A DNA stretch of 53,751 nt, taken from assembly GCF_029871205.1 (NCBI RefSeq), contig NZ_SSOJ01000021.1, positions 1 through 53,751 of the forward strand. Direction: 5' to 3'. The translations under genes were made by a program, and so were the position numbers. Under the pieces are notes generated by a model. It made no database searches and had not been told where the DNA came from. It was given only the letters and a program-made list of their open reading frames with translations. Below are positions 46,325-53,751 of the stretch, piece by piece. The number at the start of each line of letters is the position of its first letter. The stretch's first letter is position 1. The stretch comes from Pseudomonas sp. BN417. GTDB taxonomy: Bacteria; Pseudomonadota; Gammaproteobacteria; Pseudomonadales; Pseudomonadaceae.

Positions 46325-46560
46325 GGGAGGGTTCTCCGGCGGGCTGGCAAAAAAATTGCGTTAGCTTAATCCATTGGCTACAGGCTGTGCTGCACTGACT
46401 GGGCGGTCTCCACGGCGATGTCGCGGGGAATAAAGGAACTGTCCGTCAGCGGCACACCTGCTGCAGTATGGTCGACGCTCATCCGTCGGGACTTGCTCCG
46501 AGGCAGTCGGATGAGTACCTTTGCCGACTTTTATCTTGACGCCCCGTTCAAGTTTCCCTG

Positions 46561-46582
46561 CGGGAGCCCTGTGCGGCTCCCG
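46561..46582 (+). promoter_or_regulatory. Hairpin in the hpt leader
   Basis: CGGGAGCC (46561-46568) and GGCTCCCG (46575-46582) form a perfect 8-bp GC-rich stem with a 6-nt loop, ending 8 bp before the AGAGGAA ribosome site of hpt. There is no T tract, so it is not a simple terminator. It could influence translation or mRNA stability. Confidence 0.5.
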
Positions 46583-46602
46583 TCGAACCCAGAGGAATTG
46601 CC

Positions 46603-47160
46603 ATGTCCGCCGATCTCGCACACATCCGCCAGGTGATGGCCGAAGCCGACTGCCTGTACACCGAAGCCCAGGTCGAGGCGGCCATTTCCCAGGTCGCCGA
46701 CGCCATCAACGGCGAACTGGCTGAGCGCAACCCGGTGGTCTTCTGCGTGATGAACGGCGGCCTGATCTTCGCTGGCAAGCTACTGCCCAAGCTGGGCTTC
46801 CCGCTGGAGCTGTCTTACCTGCACGCCACCCGCTACCGCAACGAAACCAGCGGCGGCGAGCTGTTCTGGAAGGCCAAGCCGGAGATCTCCTTCATCGATC
46901 GCGACGTGCTGATCATCGATGACATCCTCGACGAGGGGCACACCCTGGCGGCCATCATCGACTTCTGCAAGCACGCCGGCGCCGCCCATGTGCACACCGC
47001 CGTGCTGATCGACAAGACCCACGACCGCAAGGCGCGCCCTGATCTGAAGGCCGACTACGTGGGCCTGGACTGCGAAGACCGCTACATCTTCGGCTACGGC
47101 ATGGACTACAAGGGCTACTGGCGCAACGCCGCCGGCATCTTCGCGGTCAAGGGGCTCTGA
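46603..47160 (+). CDS. hpt: Hypoxanthine-guanine phosphoribosyltransferase
   Basis: 185 aa purine salvage enzyme. The PRPP motif VLIIDDILDEGHTLAAIIDF and the N-terminal PVVFCVMNGGLIFAGKL are typical. It belongs to the pseudomonad group annotated as hypoxanthine-guanine phosphoribosyltransferase. The ATG has the AGAGGAA ribosome site. The cupin gene starts 3 bp after its stop. Divergent from upp, so uracil and purine salvage lie back to back. Confidence 0.92.
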   Translation: MSADLAHIRQVMAEADCLYTEAQVEAAISQVADAINGELAERNPVVFCVMNGGLIFAGKLLPKLGFPLELSYLHATRYRNETSGGELFWKAKPEISFIDRDVLIIDDILDEGHTLAAIIDFCKHAGAAHVHTAVLIDKTHDRKARPDLKADYVGLDCEDRYIFGYGMDYKGYWRNAAGIFAVKGL

Positions 47161-47163
47161 ACC

Positions 47164-47637
47164 ATGGGCACGCCGCGTTTCCTCGATCAGGCCCTGTTCG
47201 CTGAACTGGCCGGCAAGGCCGCGGCGAGCCCGCGCAAGCGCCAGCACCACAACTTCCATGAGATGGAAGAGCCCTGCCACCGCCTGGCGGTGGGGCTGCA
47301 GCCCGAGACCTACATCCCGCCGCATCGTCACCTGTCCGCCGACAAGGCGGAGGGTCTGCTGGTACTCAAGGGCCGCCTGGGCCTGCTGATTTTCAGCGAC
47401 AGCGGCGAGGTTACCGACAAGCGCGAGCTGGTCGCCGGCGGCGACTGTGTCGGCGTCGACCTGCCGCCGGGCCTGTTCCACGCCCTGGTGGTGCTGGAGC
47501 CGGACAGCATCCTGTTCGAATGCAAGGCCGGTCCCTATCGTCCGCTGGGCGAGGGCGAACATCCCGCCTGGGCGCCCCGCGAAGGGGAAGAGGGCGTTGC
47601 CGCTTACCTGGCCTGGATGACGTCGCTGTTCAACTGA
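47164..47637 (+). CDS. WbuC-like cupin protein
   Basis: 157 aa. One cupin domain: ETYIPPHRHLSADKAEGLLVLKGRLGLLIF gives the first motif with His ligands and Glu, and LPPGLFHALVVLEPDSILFECK the second. The family (WbuC, cupin-fold metalloprotein) is often annotated in O-antigen loci, but here it follows hpt by 3 bp, so a nucleotide or redox link is equally possible. Its last 34 bp overlap the end of the convergent SulP gene. Confidence 0.82.
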   Translation: MGTPRFLDQALFAELAGKAAASPRKRQHHNFHEMEEPCHRLAVGLQPETYIPPHRHLSADKAEGLLVLKGRLGLLIFSDSGEVTDKRELVAGGDCVGVDLPPGLFHALVVLEPDSILFECKAGPYRPLGEGEHPAWAPREGEEGVAAYLAWMTSLFN

Positions 47638-49358
47638 GGCGCTTCCGGCTCCAGCCAGCGCAAGGCCTTGGCGCGAGCCTGCTCCAGGGTCTTCACGTAA
47701 GCCAGCCGGCCTGTTTCTCGGTGCACGCCGGCGCGGCGCAGTTTCAGTCGCACGCGTGGTGAAGTGCCCACCAGCACCAGGCCGATGCCCTGGCGGCTGT
47801 AGTCGTGCAGCAGGTTCTCCAGGGCCGCCAGCGCCGTCATGTCCAGCAGCGGAACGGCGCTCATCTCCACGATCACCACCTTCACTTCCGGGTTGAAGCG
47901 GCGCAGCACGCTGAGGGCCTTCTCCGCTGCACCGAAGAACAGCGGCCCGCGGATGGCATAGGCGAGCACCTGCTCGGGCAGCTCGCGCAGCGCCTCGTGG
48001 AAGTGTTGTGGCAGGGGGGCGGTGTCAGTGAGGTCGCTCATGCGCTTGATGAAGAGTCCAGCGGCCAGCAGCAGGCCGACGCCCACTGCCAGCACCATAT
48101 CGAAGAGCACGGTCAGCACCAGGCACACCAGCAGCACCACGACATCGTTGCGCGGCGCGATACGCAGGGTGTGGGCCACATGCCGTGCTTCGCTCATGTT
48201 CCAGGCCACCATCAGCAACAGCGCCGCCAGGGCGGCCATCGGCAAATAACTGAACAGCGGCGCCAGGAGCAGCATCGCCAGCAGCACGACGCCAGCATGG
48301 ACGATGGCGGCGACCGGCGAGCTTGCCCCGGCGCGCACGTTGGCGGCGCTGCGGGCGATGGCGGCCGTTGCAGTAATGCCGCCGAACAGTGGCGCCACCA
48401 GGTTGCCCAGGCCCTGGCCGAGCAATTCGGCATTGGGATCGTGGCGGGTGCCGGCCATGCCGTCGGCCACCACGGCGCACAGCAGCGACTCGATGGCGCC
48501 GAGCATGGCGATGGCGAAAGCCGGCGCCAGCAGCTGGCGGACCAGCTCGAAGGTCAGCCCCAGGGGCTGGCCATCCGGGCCGGGCAGTTGCCAGGGCCAG
48601 GCGAAGCTCGGCAGGAAGGGCGGGATGCCGGGGTGGCTGACGCCGTCCACCACATAGCTGAAGCGCTCGCCCAGGGTGGCCACGGGAATCTGCAGCGCTT
48701 CCAGCAGCAGGCCGAGCAGGGCGCCCAGGGCCAGGGCCACCAGATGCCCCGGGACCTTGGGCACCAGGCGCGGCCAGACCAGCAGCACCGCCAGGCAGGT
48801 GGCGGCCACCAGGGCATCACCCAGGTGCGCCGTAGGCAACGACCCGGCCAGCAGGCGCAGTTGCTCCACATAGTTCTGCGGCGCTTCGGCCAGTTGCAGG
48901 CCGAGCAGGTCCTTGACTTGCAGGGTGGCGATGACGATGCCGATGCCGGCGGTGAAGCCCAGGGTGACCGGATAGGGGATGAACTGGATCAGCCGGCCCA
49001 GGCGCGCCAGGCCCATGATGATCAGGATCAACCCGGCCATCAGGGTGCAGAGCAGCAATCCGCCCAGGCCGAACTGCTGGGTGATGGGCAGCAGAATGAC
49101 CACGAAGGCCGCCGTGGGGCCGGATACGTTGAAGCGCGAGCCGCCGGTGAGGGCGATCAGCGGCGCCGCCATCAGCACCGTGTACAGGCCGTGCTGCGGC
49201 GCCACGCCTACCGCAATGGCCAGCGCCATCGCCAGGGGGATGGCGATGATACCGATCGTCAGCCCGGCCGCCAGGTCGCCACGCAGCGCGGCCAGGGTGT
49301 AGCCCTCGCGCCAGGTTTGGCGCAGGGCTGCGAAGAGGGGAGGCAGGTATCCGGACAT
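47604..49358 (-). CDS. SulP-family anion transporter with STAS domain
   Basis: 584 aa. About 12-14 membrane spans of the SLC26/SulP fold (GDLAAGLTIGIIAIPLAMALAIAVGVAPQHGLYT at the start), then a STAS domain from about residue 460 (VKVVIVEMSAVPLLDMTALAALENLL). Carries sulphate, bicarbonate or another anion. The ATG at 49358 is placed 5 bp after GGAG; a GTG two codons upstream would run into that site. The end overlaps the cupin gene by 34 bp. With the carbonic anhydrase at 18 kb bicarbonate is conceivable, but nothing here decides it. Confidence 0.88.
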   Translation of the reverse strand: MSGYLPPLFAALRQTWREGYTLAALRGDLAAGLTIGIIAIPLAMALAIAVGVAPQHGLYTVLMAAPLIALTGGSRFNVSGPTAAFVVILLPITQQFGLGGLLLCTLMAGLILIIMGLARLGRLIQFIPYPVTLGFTAGIGIVIATLQVKDLLGLQLAEAPQNYVEQLRLLAGSLPTAHLGDALVAATCLAVLLVWPRLVPKVPGHLVALALGALLGLLLEALQIPVATLGERFSYVVDGVSHPGIPPFLPSFAWPWQLPGPDGQPLGLTFELVRQLLAPAFAIAMLGAIESLLCAVVADGMAGTRHDPNAELLGQGLGNLVAPLFGGITATAAIARSAANVRAGASSPVAAIVHAGVVLLAMLLLAPLFSYLPMAALAALLLMVAWNMSEARHVAHTLRIAPRNDVVVLLVCLVLTVLFDMVLAVGVGLLLAAGLFIKRMSDLTDTAPLPQHFHEALRELPEQVLAYAIRGPLFFGAAEKALSVLRRFNPEVKVVIVEMSAVPLLDMTALAALENLLHDYSRQGIGLVLVGTSPRVRLKLRRAGVHRETGRLAYVKTLEQARAKALRWLEPEAPQLNSDVIQAR

Positions 49359-49486
49359 GGTCACTCCGTTGGCAGAAGCTCCGAGTATAGGGGCTGGCGG
49401 CGCGGCGAGATGCCGACCTGAGTCGAATGCCCGTGTCCGAAAAGCCCGTGCTAGAGTGGTGCGCCTGTCTGACTCCGGAGTTGCCG

Positions 49487-49975
49487 ATGCCCGTTTCCCT
49501 GCGTCTCGGGGCCTGCCTGGCCCTGTCGTTGAGCCTGCCCCTGGGGGCTGCCGAGCTGGCGCCGATGCACGCCCAGTTCCTGCCGCCGGACGACCTCTCC
49601 CTGCGCCAGGAAACGCCCGAACAGCAGCAACTGATCCAGATCAGCGAGTACTCGGTGGTGCTCGGCAGCCAGCGCCAGTCCAACCAGCAGCCGATTCCCA
49701 TCACCTCGCCCACCGTGCTGCGCCTGAAGGGCAAGCCGTTGAGCAAAGGCGCCGACGTGCGCCAGGTGGTGATCCAGTTCGACGCCGAAGGCAAGAGCCT
49801 GAAGAAGCCGAGCTACGACACCGAAAAACGCATCCTGCAGCTGAACTACCCGCTGGCGCAGTACGCCGCGGTGCTCGACTTGCTGCGCAACGGGCCGGTC
49901 TATTGCCAGTTCCTCAGTTATTCCAACGGCCATGTCTGGGCCGACCTGCACAGCGGCGCGGTGCGCCTGCGTTGA
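49487..49975 (+). CDS. Exported protein of unknown function
   Basis: 162 aa. A signal peptide (LRLGACLALSLSLPLGAA, cleavage near residue 21) is followed by a soluble domain of mixed character; GKPLSKGADVRQVVIQFDAEGKSL lies in the middle and YCQFLSYSNGHVWADLHSG near the end. The ATG at 49487 is chosen over one 20 codons upstream because GGAG precedes it and the signal peptide is then intact. Conserved in this neighbourhood in pseudomonads as I recall; no domain recognised. Confidence 0.75.
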   Translation: MPVSLRLGACLALSLSLPLGAAELAPMHAQFLPPDDLSLRQETPEQQQLIQISEYSVVLGSQRQSNQQPIPITSPTVLRLKGKPLSKGADVRQVVIQFDAEGKSLKKPSYDTEKRILQLNYPLAQYAAVLDLLRNGPVYCQFLSYSNGHVWADLHSGAVRLR

Positions 49976-50038
49976 GCCCGAAGGCCGGCCGGGGGTAAAC
50001 TGCCCGCCCCGTGATACCCGGCCTGAGAGATGTGAGCG

Positions 50039-50326
50039 ATGCGTAAAGACAAGAAGCAGGTGATTGGCGAAGAGATCACCGATGACTCGATCAAGCTGTT
50101 CCTCGCGGTAGAGCCGGCCGATTCCACGCCGCCGTCGCTGCACAAGCTGATCAAAGCCTACCGCGGCTTGCGCATCGACGACTTCGAGCGCTTCGTCGGC
50201 TTCTTCGTCGAGGCCGGCTACGACCTGAACGCCAAGGACGAGCAGGGTAACGACTTCATCGCCCTGATCCAGGACCAGCGCCAGGCCGAGCCCTATATCG
50301 AAGTGATCAAGGCAGCCCGCGGCTGA
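50039..50326 (+). CDS. Small conserved protein, PA4642 type
   Basis: 95 aa, cytoplasmic. It starts MRKDKKQVIGEEITDDSIKLFL and contains AYRGLRIDDFERFVGFFVEAGYDLNAKDEQGND. The last part resembles a single helical repeat but no function is known. The family is named after P. aeruginosa PA4642 in current annotations, as I recall. A terminator follows 19 bp later. Confidence 0.8.
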   Translation: MRKDKKQVIGEEITDDSIKLFLAVEPADSTPPSLHKLIKAYRGLRIDDFERFVGFFVEAGYDLNAKDEQGNDFIALIQDQRQAEPYIEVIKAARG

Positions 50327-50345
50327 TCGCCTCCAGTTGGTGAAG

Positions 50346-50371
50346 AAGCCCGCCATCGAGCGGGCTTTTTT
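50346..50371 (+). terminator. Terminator after the PA4642-type gene
   Basis: AAGCCCGC (50346-50353) and GCGGGCTT (50360-50367) pair across a 6-nt loop and are followed by TTTT. A degenerate GTAGGGTGGATAT...ATATCCACC repeat lies just beyond (about 50415-50443). Confidence 0.88.
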
Positions 50372-50532
50372 GTGGGCGAGAAAGCCCTCGCAGCCGCAAG
50401 GATGGGCACTCCCGTAGGGTGGATATCGCTTTTCATATCCACCAGCTCAGCCGGGCCTGAGCACGATTGGTGGATCGATGAAGTACGACAGACTTGCACC
50501 GCCCATTCTCTATGTCGAGGACGAGGAGCCAT

Positions 50533-50557
50533 AAAAAAACCGCCCCGAAGGGCGGTT
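50533..50557 (-). terminator. Terminator of mqo
   Basis: On the minus strand GAACCGCCC and GGGCGGTT enclose a TTCG loop and end in a run of seven T (50539-50533). It lies 20 bp past the mqo stop. Confidence 0.9.
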
Positions 50558-50576
50558 CTTTCATTCAGCGCGACCC

Positions 50577-52094
50577 TCAGGCGATGCTCTGGGTCGCAGT
50601 GCCGACGCTGGTCAGTCCCAGGCGCTCATCGGAGCGGGCGCTGATTTCGCGATACAGGGCCGCATCGCTTTCCAGCACCTTCTCACGGGCCGGGAAGATT
50701 TCCTTCAGCTTGGCCGTCCACTGCTCGGAGCGGGCCTGCTCGGCGAAGCAGCGCTCGATCAGGTTGAGCATGATGGAAACGGTTACCGAAGCGCCCGGGG
50801 ACGCGCCAAGAAGGGCTGCAATGCTGCCGTCGGTGGAGGAGACCAGCTCGGTGCCGAACTGCAGGATGCCGCCTTTCTTGTTGTCCTTCTTGATGATCTG
50901 CACGCGCTGCCCGGCCACTTCCAGGCGCCAGTCGGCCGGGTTCAGGTCCGGGTAGAACTTGCGCAGGGCGTCCAGGCGCTGGTCCTGGGACTGCATCACT
51001 TCCTTGATCAGGTAGCGGGTCAGGTCCAGGTTGTCGCGGGCCACGGAAAGCATCGGCAGCAGGTTGCTCGGGCGCACCGAGAGCGGCAGGTCCATGAAGG
51101 AGCCGTGCTTGAGGAACTTGGTGGTGAAGCCGGCGTAGGGCCCGAACAGCAGGGACTTCTTGCCGTCGACCACGCGGGTGTCCAGGTGCGGTACGGACAT
51201 CGGCGGGGCGCCGACTTCGGCCTGGCTATAGACCTTGGCCTGGTGCTGCTTGACCACTTCGGGATTGTCGCAGCGCAGCCACTGACCGCTCACCGGGAAG
51301 CCGCCGAAGCCCTTGCCTTCCTCGATGCCAGAGAGTTGCAGCAGCGGCAGCGCGCCGCCGCCGGCGCCGAGGAACACGAAGCGCGCGGACACCTCGCGGT
51401 TGGCGCCGGTCTCGGTGTTCTTGATGCTGACTTTCCAGCCCTTGTCGCTGCGGCTGAGGTCGGTGACCTTCTGGAAGTAGCTGACGCGGGTGCCCGAGAG
51501 GCTGGCGAGGTACTGCAGCAGCTGGTTGGTGACCGCGCCGAAGTTGACGTCGGTGCCGTTCATGGCGCGGGTCGCGGCGATTTTCTCGGCCGGATCGCGG
51601 CCTTTCATCATCAGCGGCGTCCATTTGGCCATGGTGGCGCGGTCTTCGGTGTATTCCATCTCGCTGAAGGCATGGTGCTGGCGGAGCAGCTCATGGCGCT
51701 TCTTGAGGAAGGCGACGTCCTTCTCACCGCGCACGAAGGAGAGGTGCGGGACCGGATTGATGAAATTCCTGGGCGAGCCGAAGGCGCTCTTGCCGCTCAT
51801 GTAGGCCCAGAACTGCTTGGAGACCTCGAACTGGGCATTGATGTTCACGGCCTTCTTGATGTCGATGGAGCCATCAGCCGCCTGGGGCGTGTAGTTCAGC
51901 TCGCAGAGGCCTGCGTGGCCGGTACCCGCGTTGTTCCAGGGGTTGGAGCTCTCGATGGCCCCGGATTCGCGAAGTTCCGCGATCTCCAGCTTGATGCCTG
52001 GATCGAGCTCTTTAAGCAGTACCGCCAGCGTAGCGCTCATGATGCCGGCCCCGACCAGCAACACGTCCACTGCTTGGTTATCGTCTTGCGCCAT
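50577..52094 (-). CDS. mqo: Malate:quinone oxidoreductase
   Basis: 505 aa FAD enzyme that oxidises malate to oxaloacetate and passes electrons to quinone, the main malate-oxidising step in pseudomonads that lack NAD malate dehydrogenase. [19 protein letters not shown] is the FAD motif, followed by [22 protein letters not shown], a signature of MQO. The start at 52094 gives [17 protein letters not shown] and drops 15 residues of unlikely extension. It corresponds to mqoB by position. A 349-bp upstream region precedes it. Confidence 0.94.
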   Translation of the reverse strand: MAQDDNQAVDVLLVGAGIMSATLAVLLKELDPGIKLEIAELRESGAIESSNPWNNAGTGHAGLCELNYTPQAADGSIDIKKAVNINAQFEVSKQFWAYMSGKSAFGSPRNFINPVPHLSFVRGEKDVAFLKKRHELLRQHHAFSEMEYTEDRATMAKWTPLMMKGRDPAEKIAATRAMNGTDVNFGAVTNQLLQYLASLSGTRVSYFQKVTDLSRSDKGWKVSIKNTETGANREVSARFVFLGAGGGALPLLQLSGIEEGKGFGGFPVSGQWLRCDNPEVVKQHQAKVYSQAEVGAPPMSVPHLDTRVVDGKKSLLFGPYAGFTTKFLKHGSFMDLPLSVRPSNLLPMLSVARDNLDLTRYLIKEVMQSQDQRLDALRKFYPDLNPADWRLEVAGQRVQIIKKDNKKGGILQFGTELVSSTDGSIAALLGASPGASVTVSIMLNLIERCFAEQARSEQWTAKLKEIFPAREKVLESDAALYREISARSDERLGLTSVGTATQSIA

Positions 52095-52443
52095 TTGCTC
52101 GCCACTCTCTCGTGAAGTAGTGAAAAACCGTCTTCTCACGCTCTTTTGGAGACGTGAACCTCAAAAGGATCGCCTACCCCCGGGCAGGCCGCTTCCGTCT
52201 GCGCGCGTGTTTACGCATGCGTCCCTGCAAAAGCGTTTGCAATTCGGGCGAAAGGATGCGGCGAGCCAACGAGTGGCAGCGCGAAAAGTGGACGGCTCTC
52301 TGTGGGGCTGTGCGGATGCCCAAGCGGGTGCGAGGAGCGGTGTTGCGAGGCCCGATCAGGAGACGACCTTATAATCGGGGGGCGATTATAACGATGAAAT
52401 GGGGGGAATAGGGCGGTTGGTGTGACTTTTCTTCTTCCGCCGG
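52095..52443. promoter_or_regulatory. Long non-coding region upstream of mqo
   Basis: No convincing gene is seen in these 349 bp. Two elements stand out. TTATAATCG (52369-52377) and CGATTATAA (52383-52391) form a perfect 9-bp inverted repeat around GGGGG; each arm carries TATAAT, one per strand. TGCAAA (52226-52231) and TTTGCA (52236-52241) flank AGCG, a LacI-like palindrome. Both could regulate mqo on the minus strand. Confidence 0.45.
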
Positions 52444-52677
52444 TCAGGCTGCCAACGCCCTGCGGCGCGCAGGCTGTCCGACGACCGGCATGAGCCGGGC
52501 GCTGGCGGGGAGGGGTTGGCCGATCCAGGCCAGGCGGGTTTCATGCACTTCCACCCAGTGGCCGCTCGCTGGGCATCCGGCTGCTTGGTGCAGGCCACGG
52601 CAGATGCCGGCGGCATCCAGCAGGGCGAAGCAGCGGCGTTGCGGGCGGCGAGGAAACAGCGACCAGAGGGAAATCAT
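52444..52677 (-). CDS. Small conserved protein of unknown function
   Basis: 77 aa. The ATG at 52677 is preceded by GGAG with 8-bp spacing, which favours it over a start 32 codons upstream. The sequence (MISLWSLFPRRPQRRCFALLDAAGICRGL, then HWVEVHETRLAWIGQPLPASARL) has balanced composition and an RRxxxLD pattern, suggesting a real cytoplasmic protein. No family is recognised. It lies upstream of the mqo leader region in the same direction. Confidence 0.6.
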   Translation of the reverse strand: MISLWSLFPRRPQRRCFALLDAAGICRGLHQAAGCPASGHWVEVHETRLAWIGQPLPASARLMPVVGQPARRRALAA

Positions 52678-52854
52678 CGGGATTGCTCCGTTGAGTGCAG
52701 CGCCTTTATCCCACGGGGGCGTGACAGGGGCATGACAGGAACCGCGTTCTTGCGCGGATGTCTGACATTGCATGCGGTGCTGGCGCTCTGTCAGTACCCA
52801 TGCCGGCTGGTTATACTGCCGGCCGTTTTACCTTCATTCCTGGAGAGATCAAGC

Positions 52855-53439
52855 ATGCTGAAACGCCCGTTGCTCGGCCTGCTGGCCGCCCTCAGCCTGA
52901 CCCTCGTCGGCTGTGCCCTCAGCCCGCAACAACTCAGCCCGCAACCCAAACTCACCGGCCCGCTGACTCCGGTCGGCCAGGGCCAGCCCGTGGTAGTGCG
53001 TGTCGCCGACGGGCGTCCTTCGCCCGTACTCGGCACCCGCGGTGGCATCTACGCGGAAACCAGCGCCATCAGCGTGCAGAGCCAGGACCTCCTGCCGCGC
53101 CTGCAGGCCGAGGCCGAAGCGGCTGTGCGCCTGCTGGGCTTCACCCCGTCGCCCAACGCCTATAACGCGCCTCAGCTGACCCTGACCCTGGCCGACCTCA
53201 AGTATCAGTCGCCGAAGGAAGGCGTCTATGTGACCGAGGCCACTATCAGCGCCAGCTTCCGTGTCGACGTGCAGAACAGCACCCGCCGCTACAGTGGCAA
53301 GTACGGCGCCTCGCTGAACCAGCGCTTCGGTACCGCACCCAACCAGCAGACCAACACCAAGCTGGTGACCGATGTGCTGAGCGACGCCCTGACCCGCGCC
53401 TTCAAGGACCCGACCATCGGCCAGCTGCTGGCCCAGTAA
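52855..53439 (+). CDS. YajG-family lipoprotein
   Basis: 194 aa. The signal peptide ends in the lipobox LTLVG-Cys (Cys20). The mature part matches YajG-like lipoproteins: VVVRVADGRPSPVLGTRGGIYAETSAI near residue 46 and LQAEAEAAVRLLGFTPSPN follow the YajG pattern, ending in LTRAFKDPTIGQLLAQ. YajG proteins are outer-membrane lipoproteins of unknown function. The ATG at 52855 has TGGAGAGATC upstream. A terminator follows. Confidence 0.85.
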   Translation: MLKRPLLGLLAALSLTLVGCALSPQQLSPQPKLTGPLTPVGQGQPVVVRVADGRPSPVLGTRGGIYAETSAISVQSQDLLPRLQAEAEAAVRLLGFTPSPNAYNAPQLTLTLADLKYQSPKEGVYVTEATISASFRVDVQNSTRRYSGKYGASLNQRFGTAPNQQTNTKLVTDVLSDALTRAFKDPTIGQLLAQ

Positions 53440-53453
53440 GTCGTCCCCGCATG

Positions 53454-53482
53454 AAAAAGCCCGGCCTCGTGCCGGGCTTTTT
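53454..53482. terminator. Terminator after the YajG-like gene
   Basis: AAAAAGCCCGGC (53454-53465) and GCCGGGCTTTTT (53471-53482) form a 12-bp perfect stem, with T and A tracts on the two sides. Confidence 0.92.
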
Positions 53483-53564
53483 CATTGGCTATGTCTGCGT
53501 TAAGTGTTGCTAACGAGTCTTGAGCCGAGCTGCTTATCGAGTGGGCTGCGAGTCTCTGTTTCGC

Positions 53565-53751
53565 CTCCCGGCGAGTCACTTCTTTCAAACGTCGGGATGC
53601 CGAACCACAAAGAAGTAACCAAGAACGCTTGCCCCTGCATCCGGCCCCGGCTTCGCCGGGGTTCCCTCGCGACATCATTGCTCCGGGCGCCCGGCGTGAG
53701 GGGCCATCCATGGCCCCGCACGCCTCTCGCGGCATCCATGCCGCTCGTCCC
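53565..53751. repeat. Dispersed intergenic repeat, cut by the window end
   Basis: The segment CGAGTCACTTCTTTCAAACG through AAAGAAGTAACCAAGAACGC and on to the end is a known type of multi-copy intergenic sequence (AGTCACTTTCTTT...AAAGAAAGTAACCAA). AGTCACTTCTTT and AAAGAAGTAAC pair as imperfect arms. Short open frames in it are not credible genes. It is incomplete at 53751. Confidence 0.65.

Noticed and set aside
44411-46369. 652-residue open frame antisense to uraA and upp
   Set aside because: It is the His/Gln/Gly-rich shadow of two well-recognised genes and spans their junction.
53500-53739. Small minus-strand proteins at the right edge
   Set aside because: They are translations of the dispersed intergenic repeat and are often mis-annotated.

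Overview
The window is a high-GC chromosomal segment of a Pseudomonas species. The pseudomonad-type 5S rRNA and the gene order 5S / Let-type lipid transport / mksFEB / holD-rimI / tRNA-Met / ychF-pth-rplY-prs / tRNA-Gln / ispE-lolB-TPR / hemA-prfA-prmC-moeB-murI-pagL / phr-MerR / hemH / uraA-upp / hpt / mqo closely follow the hemA to mqoB neighbourhood of P. aeruginosa as I remember it. Products are assigned by reading motifs and protein sequences, not by a search.

Layout. 1-3.9 kb: end of an rRNA operon, then a LetA/LetB (PqiA/PqiB-like) inter-membrane lipid transport operon with LetA split into two genes. 3.9-8.8 kb: MksBEF condensin on the minus strand. 9-14.8 kb: one conserved unknown and four tandem exported proteins that share a DDxxLSxVxGQ motif just after the signal peptide. 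15-20.5 kb: a type I 2-isopropylmalate synthase, holD, rimI, a beta-carbonic anhydrase, an EamA transporter broken by a 13-bp tandem duplication, and a homoisocitrate/isopropylmalate dehydrogenase-like enzyme.

20.5-23.5 kb is accessory. It holds repeats, a small RsmN-like member of the CsrA/RsmA family, a phage-type repressor facing an excisionase-like gene across a palindromic operator, a truncated integrase and a FitAB toxin-antitoxin pair, all ending at tRNA-Met. This looks like a decayed prophage or satellite at a tRNA site.

23.7-30.7 kb (minus strand) carries translation and precursor genes: ychF, pth, rplY, prs, two identical tRNA-Gln, ispE, lolB and a TPR lipoprotein. 30.9-36.2 kb (plus strand) carries hemA-prfA-prmC-moeB-murI and pagL. 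36.3-42.7 kb is a probable light/oxidative-stress module: photolyase, a LitR-like MerR regulator without B12 ligands, a DUF523/DUF1722 protein with an apparent internal deletion, renalase, an SDR-like epimerase and ferrochelatase. Three T(G/A)TACA-N12-TGTACA sites lie in its two promoter regions. 42.9-53.7 kb: an MFS transporter, uraA-upp, hpt-cupin, a SulP transporter, small conserved unknowns, mqo, a YajG-like lipoprotein and a dispersed repeat at the right edge.

The observations I find most worth following are the RsmN-like protein with Glu in place of the key RNA-binding Arg, the LitR operator set joining photolyase, renalase and ferrochelatase, the four-gene exported family, and the orphan synthase/dehydrogenase pair.
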